DNA of 64,000 nt from Candidatus Chloroploca sp. Khr17 (GCF_004138165.1 NZ_RYFF01000026.1:20298-84297), one strand, 5' to 3'; positions 50,950 through 61,696 are shown, counted from the stretch's first letter. The notes: generated by a model not told the origin, from the sequence alone. Program-made: numbers and translations.

Positions 50950-53900
50950 ATGAGCAACCCAGGACAGAACGCCGATCGCCGTTCATTGCTCCAGAGCTCG
51001 CTCCAGGCCATTGAGATCTTGGAGGCGAAGCTTGCCGCAACCGAACGCGCCCGTACCGAGCCAATTGCCGTGATTGGCATGAGTTGTCGTTTTCCTGGCG
51101 GTGTCGATAGCCCCGAGCGTTTCTGGCAATTGCTCTACGAGGGTCGCGATGCCGTTACCGAGCTTCCCCCCGAGCGGCGCAAGATTGCTGAGGCTTTTGG
51201 CGTTACGGTCAACGATGACCCCGGAAAACCCGTCTGGCGGGGTGGTTTCCTCGATCAGATCGCGTACTTTGATCCGCAGTTGTTCGGCATTACCCCCCGC
51301 GAGGCCCAGACGATGGACCCGCAGCAGCGTCTGGTGCTTGAGGTGGCCTGGGAGGCGCTTGAGCGTGCGGGGCTTGCCCCCGATCGCCTCGCTGGCAGCA
51401 GGACGGGTCTTTTTCTTGGTATTAGTACCAATGACTATAGCGATATCGTGCGCGCTCAGGGCTACGCGAATATCGACGCGTATGCGGCAACCGGTGGCTC
51501 GATGAATGTTGCTGCAGGCCGTGTCTCGTTTGTCCTCGGTCTTCAGGGGCCGGCCATGGCTGTTGATACGGCCTGCTCGTCGTCGCTGGTGGCCGTGCAT
51601 CTTGCCGTGCAGAGCCTGCGTAACGGCGAGAGCAGCATGGCGCTGGCCGGTGGCGTCAATGTCGTGCTGATGCCTGATGGCTTTGTGAGCTTTAGTAGTT
51701 GGGGCATGATGGCCTCTGATGGCCGCTGCAAGGCCTTTGATGCTCGTGCTGATGGCTTCGTCCGTGCCGAGGGCTGCGGCATGCTTGTGCTCAAGCGCTT
51801 GAGTGATGCCCAGGCCGCCGGTGACCCCATTCTCGCCGTGATCCGTGGCTCGGCCGTAAACCAGGACGGGCGGAGCAGTGGGCTGACGGTGCCCAATGGG
51901 CGCGCCCAGCAGGCGATGCTGCAGCAGGCACTTGCCAACGCGGGCCTGCAACCAGCTGAGGTGCAGTATATCGAGGCCCACGGTACCGGAACGGCGCTCG
52001 GTGATCCGATAGAGGTCGAGGCAATCGGGGCGGTGCTCGGCAAGGGCCGTAGCCCCGACCGCCCCCTCTTCTTGAGTTCGGTCAAGACGAATATTGGCCA
52101 TGCCGAGTCGGCTGCCGGGATCGCGGCGATGATCAAGGTCATCCTGGCGATGCAGCATGGCGAAGTTCCACCTCTGCTTCATCTTCACGAGCGCAGCCCG
52201 AACATTCCCTGGCCGGCGTTCCCGATTGAACTCCCGACGGTGCCTACGCCGTGGCCTGCCTCCGATGGGGTGCGCGTGGCCGGTGTGAGTGGCTTTGGTT
52301 TTAGCGGAACCAATGCCCACGTGTTGCTTGCTTCGGCACCTGCCGATGCTGTTTCGACAGATACGCCAGGGTCAGCATCAACCAGCGAGCCACGCCAGTA
52401 CAACTTGATCACGCTCTCGGCGCGAAGCGAGGCGGCCATACACGATGCCGCTTCACGTCTCGCAACGCATCTTGCCGCGTACCCTGATGCGTCGCTCGCC
52501 GATGTGAGCTACACGGCCAATACGGCGCGCGCTCAGTTTGCGCACCGGCTGGCTGTGGCTGCCGCAAGTGGCGAAGAGCTGCGCTCACGCCTCGAGATGT
52601 TTGTTGCAAGCGGTGCTGCGCCGGGTGTCACTGCCGGGCGTGCCATAGGTGGCGCTGCGCAGGTCGCCTTTCTCTTCACCGGCCAGGGTGCGCAGTATGC
52701 CGGCATGGGCCAACGTCTCTATGCGTCTGAGCCCGCCTTTCGCACAGCGCTCGACCGCTGCGCTGAACTGCTTGAAGCCCATCTTGATCTGCCGCTACTT
52801 GAGGTGCTGTTTGGCGCGGCGACCGATAAGATCGATCAAACTGCCTATACCCAACCGGCGCTCTTCGCCCTTGAATATGCGCTCGCTGAACTCTGGCGTT
52901 CGTGGGGGGTGGTGCCTTCTGCGCTCCTTGGGCATAGTGTGGGTGAGTATGTCGCGGCGGTGATCGCTGGCGTGATGAGTCTGGAGGACGGCCTGCGCCT
53001 GATTGCGGTCCGTGGTCGCCTGATGCAGTCGCTGCCGCCCGGCGGGGCGATGGCCGCGATCTTTGCGCCCCTCGAACAGGTGCAGGCTGCGGTTGAGCCC
53101 TATGCAACTACGCTTGCCATCGCTGCCGCCAATGGCCCCGAACATACCGTAATTTCCGGTGCCGTTGCTGCCGTCGAGGCCGTGATGGAACAGTTCGGTG
53201 GTGCCGGGGTGCGGGTTCAACGCCTTGTCGTAAGCCACGCATTCCATTCGCCATTGATGGACCCAATCCTGGATCAGTTCGAGCGGGTCGCAGCTTCAAT
53301 CACAATGCATCCTCCACGGCTGCCTCTGATTTCGAATCTCAGTGGCACTGTTGCTGGCGATGAAGTGATGACTTCAGCCTACTGGCGCCGCCATCTGCGT
53401 GAAGCGGTGCGCTTCCATGCCGGTGTCACAACCCTTCGGAGCGCTGGGTTTGATCTCTTGCTTGAGCTTGGCCCTCACCCGACGTTGCTTGGCATGGTTC
53501 AGCAGGACTCCGAGGCCGCACCACTTCGCGCCGGCTTGCCCTCGTTGCGCCGTAGCCGTGACGATCATCAGCAGATGCTCGAAAGCCTCGGCCAGATCTA
53601 TGTCGCTGGTGTGCCAGTCAATCTCGCTGCGCTGCACCAGGATGCCGCCCGTCGCAAAGTGATTTTGCCTACGTATCCCTTCCAGCGCAGTCGCTACTGG
53701 GTTGATCTGCCTGTGCTGACCGCACGGCGCGCCCGCGAACAGGCTTTTGGCGGCCATCCGCTGCTCGGGCGGCGCACGCGATCGCCGCTGCTGCGCGAGA
53801 CGCTGTTCGAGAGCGAGGTGAGCGCGGTTGAGCCGGCGTTTCTCGCTGATCACGTTGTTTATGATGCGACCGTTTTTCCTGGCACAGCCTACCTGGAACT

Positions 53901-56900
53901 GGCCCTGGCCGCCGCCGCGAGCATTGGATCGCATCCGCTGCGGGTGTCCAACCTCAGCATTCGCGAACCGTTGCTTCTCAGCGAGGCACCCTATACCTTG
54001 CAACTCGTTCTGACCCCCGAGCTTGATGGTGCCTATACTGTCCAGATCGCTGGCTTTGATGCTAATGATCCCGAGGCTGTTCACAACCACGCCACAGGTG
54101 TTGTGCATGTCGCTGACGCTGCCATCGTTGCCCAGGCTGATCTCGCTGCTCTGCGTGCAACATGCCCCGAGCCAGTAGACGCCAATGAGTTCTACGCGGG
54201 CCTGGCCGAAAAAGGCCTTGGTTATGGCCCTGCCTTCCGCGGCGTGACTGCGCTCTGGCGCGGCGAGCATGCCGCCCTTGGCCTGGTGCGCTTGCCCGAG
54301 GCCGCTGGTGCTGCCGAGGCTTTTCAGATCCACCCCGCTCTGCTCGATGCCTGTTTCCACGTGATTGGCGCAGCTATGCCTGCGGGTGATGCCGGTGTCC
54401 CTGTTGGCATTGCCGATCTGACGCTCTTGCGTCCTGCGCCTACCACGCTCTGGTGTTATGCTGAACGCCTCAAGACCGATGCCCCAGGCAATCAGGCGTT
54501 GACCTGCCGCCTGCACCTCTTTGATGAGGCCGGGCAGACCGTCGCTACCCTCGAACGTCTTGAGGTGCTACGGGCACCCCGTGGTGCCTGGGAGCGCGAT
54601 GCCCTGGCGCCCTGGTTCCATCAGGTCGCTTGGCGCCCACGGCCCCAGACGGCAAGCCAGACGCTGCTTGCGTCTGGGACATGGCTACTGCTCACTGATG
54701 AGGCCGACGCGGCTGAACCTCTCACGGCTGCGCTCACCGAGGCTGGGGCCGATGTGATAGTCGCTTTGCCTGGTTCGATGACTGTTCAGCACGAGGCAGG
54801 GCGCTGGCAGGTGAATCAGGCCGATCCCGCTGCTTTTGATCAGCTCTTGTCTGCCACTGGTATGCTGGCCGGCGTTGTCTGTTTGTGGGTTGCTCCGGAT
54901 CTTCCGCGCACACTCGATGCCCTGGTTGCCCGTCAGCAAGTTGCCTGTGCCACGACACTTCATCTGGTGCAGGCGCTTGGCCGTTGCACCAGCGCGTTGC
55001 CGCGCCTCTGGATTGTCACGCGCGGCACGCAGCCTGCCGACCTGGTGGGTGCTTCGGTTGAACCGGCTGATGCGACGCTCTGGGGCCTTGGCAAAGTGAT
55101 CGCTCTCGAAAATCCTGGACTGCGCTGCACCCTGGTGGATCTTGACCCGGCTGCCGATCATCAGGCCCAACTGCTCAATGAACTGCTGGCGCCCGATGCC
55201 GAAAATCAGGTGGCGTTCCGTGGCGGGGTGCGTCTGGCTGCACGCCTGATCCCACGCGCTTCGCCTGGCATGGCCTTGCCGCCTGGTGTCGCCTACCGCC
55301 TGTCGCTGCCCGAGCGTGGTCAACTCGATAAACTGGCCTATCTCCCCCTGGATCTTGCCACGCCTGGCCCTGGCGAGGTGGCTGTCACTGTCCACGCAAC
55401 GGGGCTCAACTTCCGCGATGTGCTCAATGTGCTCGGCATGTACCCCGGCGACCCCGGACCTCCTGGGATCGAGTGTGCGGGCGTGATCGCGGCTGTTGGC
55501 GAGGGTGTGTCTGATGTGAGCATTGGCGATGCAGTGGTTGGCCTGGCCCCGCATAGCTTTGATGCGGTTGCGATCACGCCGGCCAACCTCGTTGCCCACA
55601 TGCCCGCTGGCCTGAGTTTCGCCGCCGCAGCGACGGTGCCGAGTGCGCTGCTCACTGCCCACTATGGCCTGCGTGTGCTGGCTGATCTCCAGCCCGGCCA
55701 GCGTGTGTTGATCCACGCTGCGGCGGGCGGGGTTGGCCTGGCTGCTGTGCAGATCGCGTTGTCGTGCGGGGCCGAGGTCTTTGCCACCGCCGGTAGCCCG
55801 GCCAAACATGCCCATCTGCGTGCGATGGGCGTGCAGCATATCTTTAGCTCACGGACGGCAAACTTCCGCGAGCCGCTGCTCGAACGCACTGGTGGGCACG
55901 GGGTTGATGTGGTGCTCAACTCGCTCTCGGACGATTTCATCAGCGATAGCTTCGCCGTCCTGGCAACGGGAGGATGCTTTCTAGAGATTGGCAAGCGCGG
56001 GATCTGGACGCTCGCACAGGCTGCCGAGGTGCGCCCTGATGTGCGCTATCTGCCCTATGATCTCGGCGATGTTCTGCGCGATGAGCCGCAGTTGATCAAA
56101 ACGATGCTGCAGGAATTGCTGGCGGCGATCGCACACGGCACCCTTGCGCCGCTGCCGTTGCGTGCGTTTTCTGCTGAAGCGACGGTGGAGGCCTTCCGCT
56201 ATATGTCGCAGGCAAAACATATTGGCAAGGTGGTGGTTACGCACAGGCCGTCTGCCTGGCAAGGTCTGGTACGTCCCGAGGGGGCCTATCTGATTACTGG
56301 CGGCCTCGGCGGCCTTGGCTTGCGCGTTGCCGCATGGCTTGCCGAACGCGGAGCCGGCCAGATTACGCTTGTGGGGCGTCGTGAACCGTCCCCTCAAGCG
56401 CTCGCGGCCATTACGGCCCTGCGCGAGGCGGGCACCGAGGTGCAGATCCTCGCTGCTGATGTCGCAGACCCTGCCGATGTGACCCGTATCATCGCGACCA
56501 TCGCCGCAACCGGCAAGCCGCTCCGCGGCATCTTCCACGCCGCCGGTACGCTCGATGATGGTGTGCTGTCTCAACAAGCGTGGTCGCGCTTTGTGACGGT
56601 TTTTGCCCCCAAGGTCGCCGGGTCCTGGAATCTTCATGCCGCAACGCTTGATGCTCCGCTCGATCACTTCGTGCTCTTCTCTTCGGCCTCGGCCCTGCTT
56701 GGCAACGCTGGCCAGGCGAATTATGCGGCGGCCAATGCGTTCCTTGATGCCCTCGCGCATGCGCGCCGCGCCGCGGGTCTCCCGGCGGTCAGTCTCAACT
56801 GGGGGGCATGGGCCGAAGTGGGCATGGCTGCGGCTCTTGATGCCGGTCACCAGGGCCAGATCGCCGGGCGGGGGATCGAGTTGATTGACCAGGCCAGGGG

Positions 56901-57498
56901 CGTTCTGGCCCTCGAACGGGCGCTTGCCAGTGGCGATGCGCAGGCCGCCGTGCTCCCCGTGCGTTGGGCCACGCTCCTTGAACAGTTCCCCGCCGGGCAA
57001 ATGCCCCCGCTCTTTGCCGAGCTCGCACGCGCTACCCCCGTCAGGCCAACTCCCGCGACAGGCGACGATACGGCCACCTTCCGCCGCTTGCTCGCTGATA
57101 CGCCAGGTGACCAGCGCCAGCGCGTGCTCGTCGAGCGGCTGACCCTTCACGTTGCGCGCGTGATGGGCCTTGATCCGCAAGCAACCGATCCTAGCCGTTC
57201 GCTCAGCGATCTGGGCATCGACTCGCTGATGGCCGTAGAATTGAAGAACCGTATTGATGCCGATCTGCGTGGGAGCGTGCCGGTCACGACCTTGCTCGCC
57301 GGGCCTACGATTGAAGCCCTCGCCGCTGAACTCGCCCCGCAGGCCGGTAGCGCCCCCGAGCAGCCTGCGGCACCGGATGTATCCGTCCATGCCCCCGCGC
57401 CAACTCCGGATCAGGTGCTCGCTAACCTTGACCAGCTCTCGGACGATGATGTTGATGCGATGCTCAATGCGCTGCTCAATGACCAGGGAGGTGCTTGA
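50950..57498 (+). CDS. Type I PKS 6: KS-AT-DH-ER-KR-ACP, reducing
   Basis: A 2182-residue module. KS Cys209 (DTACSSS), HGTGTALGDP; AT Ser663 (GHSVGE) with SHAFHS, malonyl; DH (about 934-1210) with His968, but the motif is HVVYDATVFP, with Asp972 in place of Gly, and the second motif LLDACFH is kept; ER (about 1450-1768) with GLNFRDVLNVLGMYPG and AAAGGVGLAAV; KR (about 1777-1965) with LITGGLGGLG, LDD and NYAAANAF; ACP Ser2092 in GIDSLM. A saturated unmethylated unit is expected. The helical N-terminus (LQAIEILEAKLAATERARTE) is a docking candidate, and the tail LSDDDVDAMLNALL precedes the NRPS. ATG 50941 abuts an AAGG, so I place the start at ATG 50950, where that site is nine bases away. The stop overlaps the NRPS start by one base (TGATG). 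Confidence 0.94.
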   Translation: MSNPGQNADRRSLLQSSLQAIEILEAKLAATERARTEPIAVIGMSCRFPGGVDSPERFWQLLYEGRDAVTELPPERRKIAEAFGVTVNDDPGKPVWRGGFLDQIAYFDPQLFGITPREAQTMDPQQRLVLEVAWEALERAGLAPDRLAGSRTGLFLGISTNDYSDIVRAQGYANIDAYAATGGSMNVAAGRVSFVLGLQGPAMAVDTACSSSLVAVHLAVQSLRNGESSMALAGGVNVVLMPDGFVSFSSWGMMASDGRCKAFDARADGFVRAEGCGMLVLKRLSDAQAAGDPILAVIRGSAVNQDGRSSGLTVPNGRAQQAMLQQALANAGLQPAEVQYIEAHGTGTALGDPIEVEAIGAVLGKGRSPDRPLFLSSVKTNIGHAESAAGIAAMIKVILAMQHGEVPPLLHLHERSPNIPWPAFPIELPTVPTPWPASDGVRVAGVSGFGFSGTNAHVLLASAPADAVSTDTPGSASTSEPRQYNLITLSARSEAAIHDAASRLATHLAAYPDASLADVSYTANTARAQFAHRLAVAAASGEELRSRLEMFVASGAAPGVTAGRAIGGAAQVAFLFTGQGAQYAGMGQRLYASEPAFRTALDRCAELLEAHLDLPLLEVLFGAATDKIDQTAYTQPALFALEYALAELWRSWGVVPSALLGHSVGEYVAAVIAGVMSLEDGLRLIAVRGRLMQSLPPGGAMAAIFAPLEQVQAAVEPYATTLAIAAANGPEHTVISGAVAAVEAVMEQFGGAGVRVQRLVVSHAFHSPLMDPILDQFERVAASITMHPPRLPLISNLSGTVAGDEVMTSAYWRRHLREAVRFHAGVTTLRSAGFDLLLELGPHPTLLGMVQQDSEAAPLRAGLPSLRRSRDDHQQMLESLGQIYVAGVPVNLAALHQDAARRKVILPTYPFQRSRYWVDLPVLTARRAREQAFGGHPLLGRRTRSPLLRETLFESEVSAVEPAFLADHVVYDATVFPGTAYLELALAAAASIGSHPLRVSNLSIREPLLLSEAPYTLQLVLTPELDGAYTVQIAGFDANDPEAVHNHATGVVHVADAAIVAQADLAALRATCPEPVDANEFYAGLAEKGLGYGPAFRGVTALWRGEHAALGLVRLPEAAGAAEAFQIHPALLDACFHVIGAAMPAGDAGVPVGIADLTLLRPAPTTLWCYAERLKTDAPGNQALTCRLHLFDEAGQTVATLERLEVLRAPRGAWERDALAPWFHQVAWRPRPQTASQTLLASGTWLLLTDEADAAEPLTAALTEAGADVIVALPGSMTVQHEAGRWQVNQADPAAFDQLLSATGMLAGVVCLWVAPDLPRTLDALVARQQVACATTLHLVQALGRCTSALPRLWIVTRGTQPADLVGASVEPADATLWGLGKVIALENPGLRCTLVDLDPAADHQAQLLNELLAPDAENQVAFRGGVRLAARLIPRASPGMALPPGVAYRLSLPERGQLDKLAYLPLDLATPGPGEVAVTVHATGLNFRDVLNVLGMYPGDPGPPGIECAGVIAAVGEGVSDVSIGDAVVGLAPHSFDAVAITPANLVAHMPAGLSFAAAATVPSALLTAHYGLRVLADLQPGQRVLIHAAAGGVGLAAVQIALSCGAEVFATAGSPAKHAHLRAMGVQHIFSSRTANFREPLLERTGGHGVDVVLNSLSDDFISDSFAVLATGGCFLEIGKRGIWTLAQAAEVRPDVRYLPYDLGDVLRDEPQLIKTMLQELLAAIAHGTLAPLPLRAFSAEATVEAFRYMSQAKHIGKVVVTHRPSAWQGLVRPEGAYLITGGLGGLGLRVAAWLAERGAGQITLVGRREPSPQALAAITALREAGTEVQILAADVADPADVTRIIATIAATGKPLRGIFHAAGTLDDGVLSQQAWSRFVTVFAPKVAGSWNLHAATLDAPLDHFVLFSSASALLGNAGQANYAAANAFLDALAHARRAAGLPAVSLNWGAWAEVGMAAALDAGHQGQIAGRGIELIDQARGVLALERALASGDAQAAVLPVRWATLLEQFPAGQMPPLFAELARATPVRPTPATGDDTATFRRLLADTPGDQRQRVLVERLTLHVARVMGLDPQATDPSRSLSDLGIDSLMAVELKNRIDADLRGSVPVTTLLAGPTIEALAAELAPQAGSAPEQPAAPDVSVHAPAPTPDQVLANLDQLSDDDVDAMLNALLNDQGGA

Positions 57499-60400
57499 TG
57501 TCTACGTCTCACCCGCCTATGGCCGATCTTTCGCCCGAAGAGCGCCGTGCGTTGCTCGCTCAGTTGCTGCGCGCGAAGGCGCGTGCGTCAGTGACCCGGA
57601 TGCCGCTCTCGTATGGTCAGCAGGCGCTCTACTTCACGCAGCAACTTGCGCCCGAGAGTTCGGCGTACAATGTGGCGTTTGCCGCTACAGTGCGCTCGGC
57701 GGTCGATGCACTGGCCCTTCAGCGTGCGTTCCAGACAATCGTTGATCGCCATGCGGCCCTGCGTACCAGTTTCGAGCTTACCGATGACGGGCCAGTGCAA
57801 TGTGTTGCTGGTGCCGCTGACCTTGATTTTGCGCTGCTTGATCTGGCTGGCTACGATGATGCCGAGCTCGCTCGCCAGGTCGAGGCGGCGCACGCGCAGC
57901 CTTTTGATCTCGCGTGCGCTCCGCTGATGCGCGTGCGGCTCTTTACGCGTCACGCGACTGACCATGTTCTGCTCATGACGGTCCATCACATCGTCTTCGA
58001 TGGCTGGTCAATGGGCCTTGTGCTCGATGAACTCACCCGCCTCTATGCCGCCGAGTTGGGCGGCTCGGCGGCTGACCTCGCTCCTGTGCAGCACCAGTAT
58101 GGCGAATTTGTCGCTTGGCAGCAGCAGATGCTCGCCGGCTCCGACGGCGAACGCCTGCGCACCTATTGGCATGGACGACTCGCTGGCGATCTGCCGGTGC
58201 TTGATTTGCCAATCGATAAGCCGCGCCCACCCTTTCAGAGCTTCCATGGCAGTTCGCATACGTTGACGTTTGCCCCCGGCCTGGCCCTCAAACTGCGTGA
58301 ACTGGCCAAGGCTGAACACACAACCCTCTATGCGCTTGTGCTCGCCGCTTTTTATGTGCTCTTGCATCGCAGCACCGGTCAGGAGGATCTGATCGTCGGC
58401 TCGCCCATGGCTGGCCGCAGTCGCCCCGCTTTCCAGCAAACGGTCGGTTATTTTGTCAGTCCCCTGCCGCTGCGGGCGACGCTCGCTGCTGATGACTCCT
58501 TTCGCGATGTGCTCGGCCAGGTGCGCCAGATTCTCCACGAGGCAATTGCCCACGAGGATTACCCCTTCGCGTTGCTGGTCGAACAATTGCATCCTAAACG
58601 TGAGCCGGGTCGCACGCCGATCATTGAGGTTTTGTTCACCCACCAGAAGGCCCAGATCCTCGGCAAGCTGGCTGAAGGCATGGCAACAGGGAGCCTGCGC
58701 TCTCCCGAGATGGGCCTCCAGCTTGAGCCGTTCCCGCTGAGTCAGGAGAATGGTCAGTTTGACCTGAGTCTGCTGCTGATCGAGGCGGGCGATGCGCTTG
58801 GTGCGCAGCTTAAATATAATAGCGACCTTTTCGAGCCTGCGACGATCGCTCGCATGGCAGGCCACTTCCAGATGTTGCTGGATGGCATCATTGCCGATCC
58901 GGGGCAGGCTATTGGCACGCTGCCGATGCTGACGCCGGAAGAACAGTCCCTTATCCTTGCGCAGTGGAATGCGACTGACGCGGCGTATCCGGCTGACCGG
59001 TGCATCCATGAGCTTGTTGCGGCTCAGGCGGCACGTACACCCGAGGCCATCGCTGTCTGGGCCGACGCTGCGACGCTTACCTATGGTGAGCTTGAGCGGC
59101 GGGCCAATCGCCTCGCCCATCACCTGCGCACGCTCGGTGTGGGGCCAGGCTCCCTCGTTGGCGTGCTGCTCGAACGCACGCCGACCATGCTTGTCGCCTT
59201 GCTCGGTGTGCTCAAGGCTGGCGCTGCGTATGTGCCGCTTGATCCTGGCTTCCCCGCCGAGCGCCTTGCGATGATGTTGGAGGATAGCCGTGCGGCGGTT
59301 CTGCTTACCCAGGCTTCGCTGGTGGCAACCGTGTCGGCTGGCTCGGCGCACCTGGTGTGCCTCGATACCGACTGGCCGCCGATCGAGGCGCTGCCCGATG
59401 AGGCGCTGCCCTCCCTCGCCGGCCCCGAAGACCTCGCCTACGTCATTTTTACCTCTGGCTCGACCGGACGCCCCAAGGGTGTTCAGATCCCTCACCGTGC
59501 TGTGGTCAATTTCTTGCACAGCATGGCCCGTGAACCCGGCCTTGCCGCTGACGATGTGCTACTGGCTGTGACAACCCTTTCGTTTGACATCGCTGTGCTC
59601 GAACTGTTTCTGCCCTTGCTCGTTGGTGCCCGCGTGGCCCTAGCGAGTCGCGGCGATGCCGCGAATGGCGAGGCCCTGGCATCATTGCTGGTCGAGACCG
59701 GGGCTTCGGTTATGCAGGCGGCACCGGTAACCTGGCGCTTGCTGCTGGCGACCGATTGGCAACCAATCCATGGCTTCAAGGGGTTGTGCGGTGGCGAGGC
59801 GCTGCCAGCATCGCTGGCTGGCGAGTTGCTCGAGCGTGGTGTGACGCTGTGGAATATGTATGGCCCGACCGAAACCACCGTCTGGTCAACGCTGCAACGC
59901 ATTACGTCTGCCGAGCCGCCGATCCTGATCGGACGCCCTATCGCCAATACGCAGCTCTACATCCTCAGCCCGGCCTTGCAGCCGCTCCCGGTTGGCGTGA
60001 CCGGCGAACTCTATATCGGTGGCGATGGCCTGGCCCACGGGTACTTGCATCAGCCCGCGTTGACCAACGAACGGTTTATCAACAGTCCATTCAGCTCAGA
60101 ACCGGGGGTGCGTCTCTACTATACGGGCGATCTTGCCCGCTACAAGGCCGACGGCTCGGTGGAAGTGCTCGGTCGTACCGATCACCAGGTCAAAATCCGT
60201 GGCTTCCGCATCGAGTTGGGTGAAATCGAGGCGACCCTTGTGCGCCATCCCGAGGTGGCCGAGGCCGCAGTTGCTGCCCGTGACGATGGGCGTGGCGGGT
60301 TGCGGTTGGTGGCCTATCTGGTGCCGACAGGCACCGAGATCCCGGCGGCAGGCGCGTTGCGCGTCTATCTGCGCACCACCTTGCCTGACTATATGCTGCC

Positions 60401-60884
60401 AACGGCCTTTGTGCCCCTGGATCAATTGCCGCGCACACCGAATGGCAAGCTTGACCGGCGCGCCCTGCCGGCCCCCGAGCCAACACGCGCCCTCGCTAAC
60501 GCCAATTTTCAGCCCCCCTCTAGCTCCACCGAACAGGCTGTGGCCGAAGTATGGCGCGAGGTCTTGCAACTCGAACGAGTTGGTGTGTACGATAACTTCT
60601 TCGACCTCGGCGGCCATTCCTTGCTTGCCGTCGAAACCCTCGCTCGCCTCGAGCACCGGCTCGGCGTCAAGGTCGGGCCGGCTGTGCTGCGGATGCAGAG
60701 CCTCGGCCAGATCGCGGCGACCTACGACGAATTGCTGCGCACCACCCCCGAGCCTGCCAGCGATAAGAATGCCTCTGCGCCTCCACCAACACCGCCGAGT
60801 CAGGGTCTGGCCGGTCGCCTCTTCAACGCGGTGCGTCGGGTTGTTGCGCCGGGTGATGCCGACGGAAAGGGCGAGCGCTCATGA
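57498..60884 (+). CDS. NRPS module C-A(Gly)-T
   Basis: A 1128-residue single module. The condensation domain (about 35-470) has His163-His164 and Asp168 in HHIVFDG. The adenylation domain (about 500-1000) has FTSGSTGRPKG (from 651), YGPTETT, YYTGDLARY and NGKLDRR. Reading the ten pocket positions against the GrsA numbering gives D-I-L-Q-L-G-M-V-W-K, which matches codes known for glycine (DILQLG-x-x-WK). The carrier domain has Ser1041 in DLGGHSLLAVE. There is no epimerase, reductase or thioesterase domain; the last 80 residues are a linker. The N-terminal helix LSPEERRALLAQLLRAKA may dock on PKS 6. It should amide-link the polyketide acid to glycine. The stop overlaps the next gene by four bases. 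Confidence 0.93.
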   Translation: MSTSHPPMADLSPEERRALLAQLLRAKARASVTRMPLSYGQQALYFTQQLAPESSAYNVAFAATVRSAVDALALQRAFQTIVDRHAALRTSFELTDDGPVQCVAGAADLDFALLDLAGYDDAELARQVEAAHAQPFDLACAPLMRVRLFTRHATDHVLLMTVHHIVFDGWSMGLVLDELTRLYAAELGGSAADLAPVQHQYGEFVAWQQQMLAGSDGERLRTYWHGRLAGDLPVLDLPIDKPRPPFQSFHGSSHTLTFAPGLALKLRELAKAEHTTLYALVLAAFYVLLHRSTGQEDLIVGSPMAGRSRPAFQQTVGYFVSPLPLRATLAADDSFRDVLGQVRQILHEAIAHEDYPFALLVEQLHPKREPGRTPIIEVLFTHQKAQILGKLAEGMATGSLRSPEMGLQLEPFPLSQENGQFDLSLLLIEAGDALGAQLKYNSDLFEPATIARMAGHFQMLLDGIIADPGQAIGTLPMLTPEEQSLILAQWNATDAAYPADRCIHELVAAQAARTPEAIAVWADAATLTYGELERRANRLAHHLRTLGVGPGSLVGVLLERTPTMLVALLGVLKAGAAYVPLDPGFPAERLAMMLEDSRAAVLLTQASLVATVSAGSAHLVCLDTDWPPIEALPDEALPSLAGPEDLAYVIFTSGSTGRPKGVQIPHRAVVNFLHSMAREPGLAADDVLLAVTTLSFDIAVLELFLPLLVGARVALASRGDAANGEALASLLVETGASVMQAAPVTWRLLLATDWQPIHGFKGLCGGEALPASLAGELLERGVTLWNMYGPTETTVWSTLQRITSAEPPILIGRPIANTQLYILSPALQPLPVGVTGELYIGGDGLAHGYLHQPALTNERFINSPFSSEPGVRLYYTGDLARYKADGSVEVLGRTDHQVKIRGFRIELGEIEATLVRHPEVAEAAVAARDDGRGGLRLVAYLVPTGTEIPAAGALRVYLRTTLPDYMLPTAFVPLDQLPRTPNGKLDRRALPAPEPTRALANANFQPPSSSTEQAVAEVWREVLQLERVGVYDNFFDLGGHSLLAVETLARLEHRLGVKVGPAVLRMQSLGQIAATYDELLRTTPEPASDKNASAPPPTPPSQGLAGRLFNAVRRVVAPGDADGKGERS

Positions 60885-61696
60885 CCAGTATGCCCACGCA
60901 CGAGCCAATCGAGCCGGCCTTCTTTGGCCCACCATCCCATCGGCTCTTTGGTTGCTACCACGAACCCCAGGGTTGGCCTGTCCGTGACTACGGGATCGTG
61001 ATCTGTTATCCCATCGGTCAGGAGTATCTCCGCTCACATCGGGCCTGCCAGTATCTCGCCTCGGCTGCAGCCCGCGCCGGCTTCCCCACGCTGCGCTTCG
61101 ATTACTATGGTACCGGCGATTCTGCCGGTGATCCTGACGAACTCGCGCTCGAGCACTGGCGCAACGATCTTCTGCTGGCCGTCGAAGAGTTGCGGGCTCG
61201 TAGCGGGGTTGGCCCGGTTATTCTTGCCGGACTGCGCCTCGGTGCAAGCCTCGCCCTCACCGCCGCCGCACAGATCGACGATCTCGCTGGTCTCGTGCTC
61301 TGGGAGCCAGTCGTGCATGGCAATGCCTATCTCGACGAGTTGGTTGCCCTCCATGATGAGGCGATCCTGCGCTACTTTGTGCGTCCCCAGGATTACACGC
61401 CTAGCCCTCGCCCGGCCGAACTGCTTGGCTTTCCCGTTGGTGCCCCGCTGCGTACCGCGCTCGAGAAACTCGACTTGCTGGCAGTTCCTCCCCCTCGGGC
61501 CAGGCCGATCCTGCTGATCGAAAGCCATAGCATGCCTGAGCATGCCGCGCTCGCGAACCACCTGGGTGCCAGGGCGCGCCTCACCCACGAGCACGTTCCG
61601 AGTTTTACCGTCTGGACCGACGATGTTGATAAGGGACTTGTGCCAAACCAGGTCATCGCCGCGATTGTCGCATGGCTAGAAAAGGTTTTTGCGTGA
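60881..61696 (+). CDS. Alpha/beta hydrolase resembling exosortase-associated hydrolase 2
   Basis: A 271-residue alpha/beta-hydrolase-fold protein. It starts with a substrate-side segment (PSHRLFGCYHEP), then GIVICYPIGQEYLRSHRACQ and LRFDYYGTGDSAGDP, the usual oxyanion and strand-4 region. At the nucleophile elbow it has GLRLGAS, with Arg119 in place of serine, a sequence shared by the exosortase A-associated hydrolase 2 type (GLRLGA). It may therefore be non-catalytic, or use another residue. The gene overlaps the NRPS and the next hydrolase by four bases each, so it is clearly in the operon. It might help release or bind the carrier-bound chain. The function is unknown. Confidence 0.75.
   Translation: MTSMPTHEPIEPAFFGPPSHRLFGCYHEPQGWPVRDYGIVICYPIGQEYLRSHRACQYLASAAARAGFPTLRFDYYGTGDSAGDPDELALEHWRNDLLLAVEELRARSGVGPVILAGLRLGASLALTAAAQIDDLAGLVLWEPVVHGNAYLDELVALHDEAILRYFVRPQDYTPSPRPAELLGFPVGAPLRTALEKLDLLAVPPPRARPILLIESHSMPEHAALANHLGARARLTHEHVPSFTVWTDDVDKGLVPNQVIAAIVAWLEKVFA

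Noticed and set aside
50983..52320. A 445-codon minus-strand open frame inside PKS 6, and many similar long minus-strand frames inside the other PKS genes
   Set aside because: The plus-strand frames encode full, motif-complete PKS domains; the antisense frames have no recognisable domains and follow from the GC-rich codon usage.
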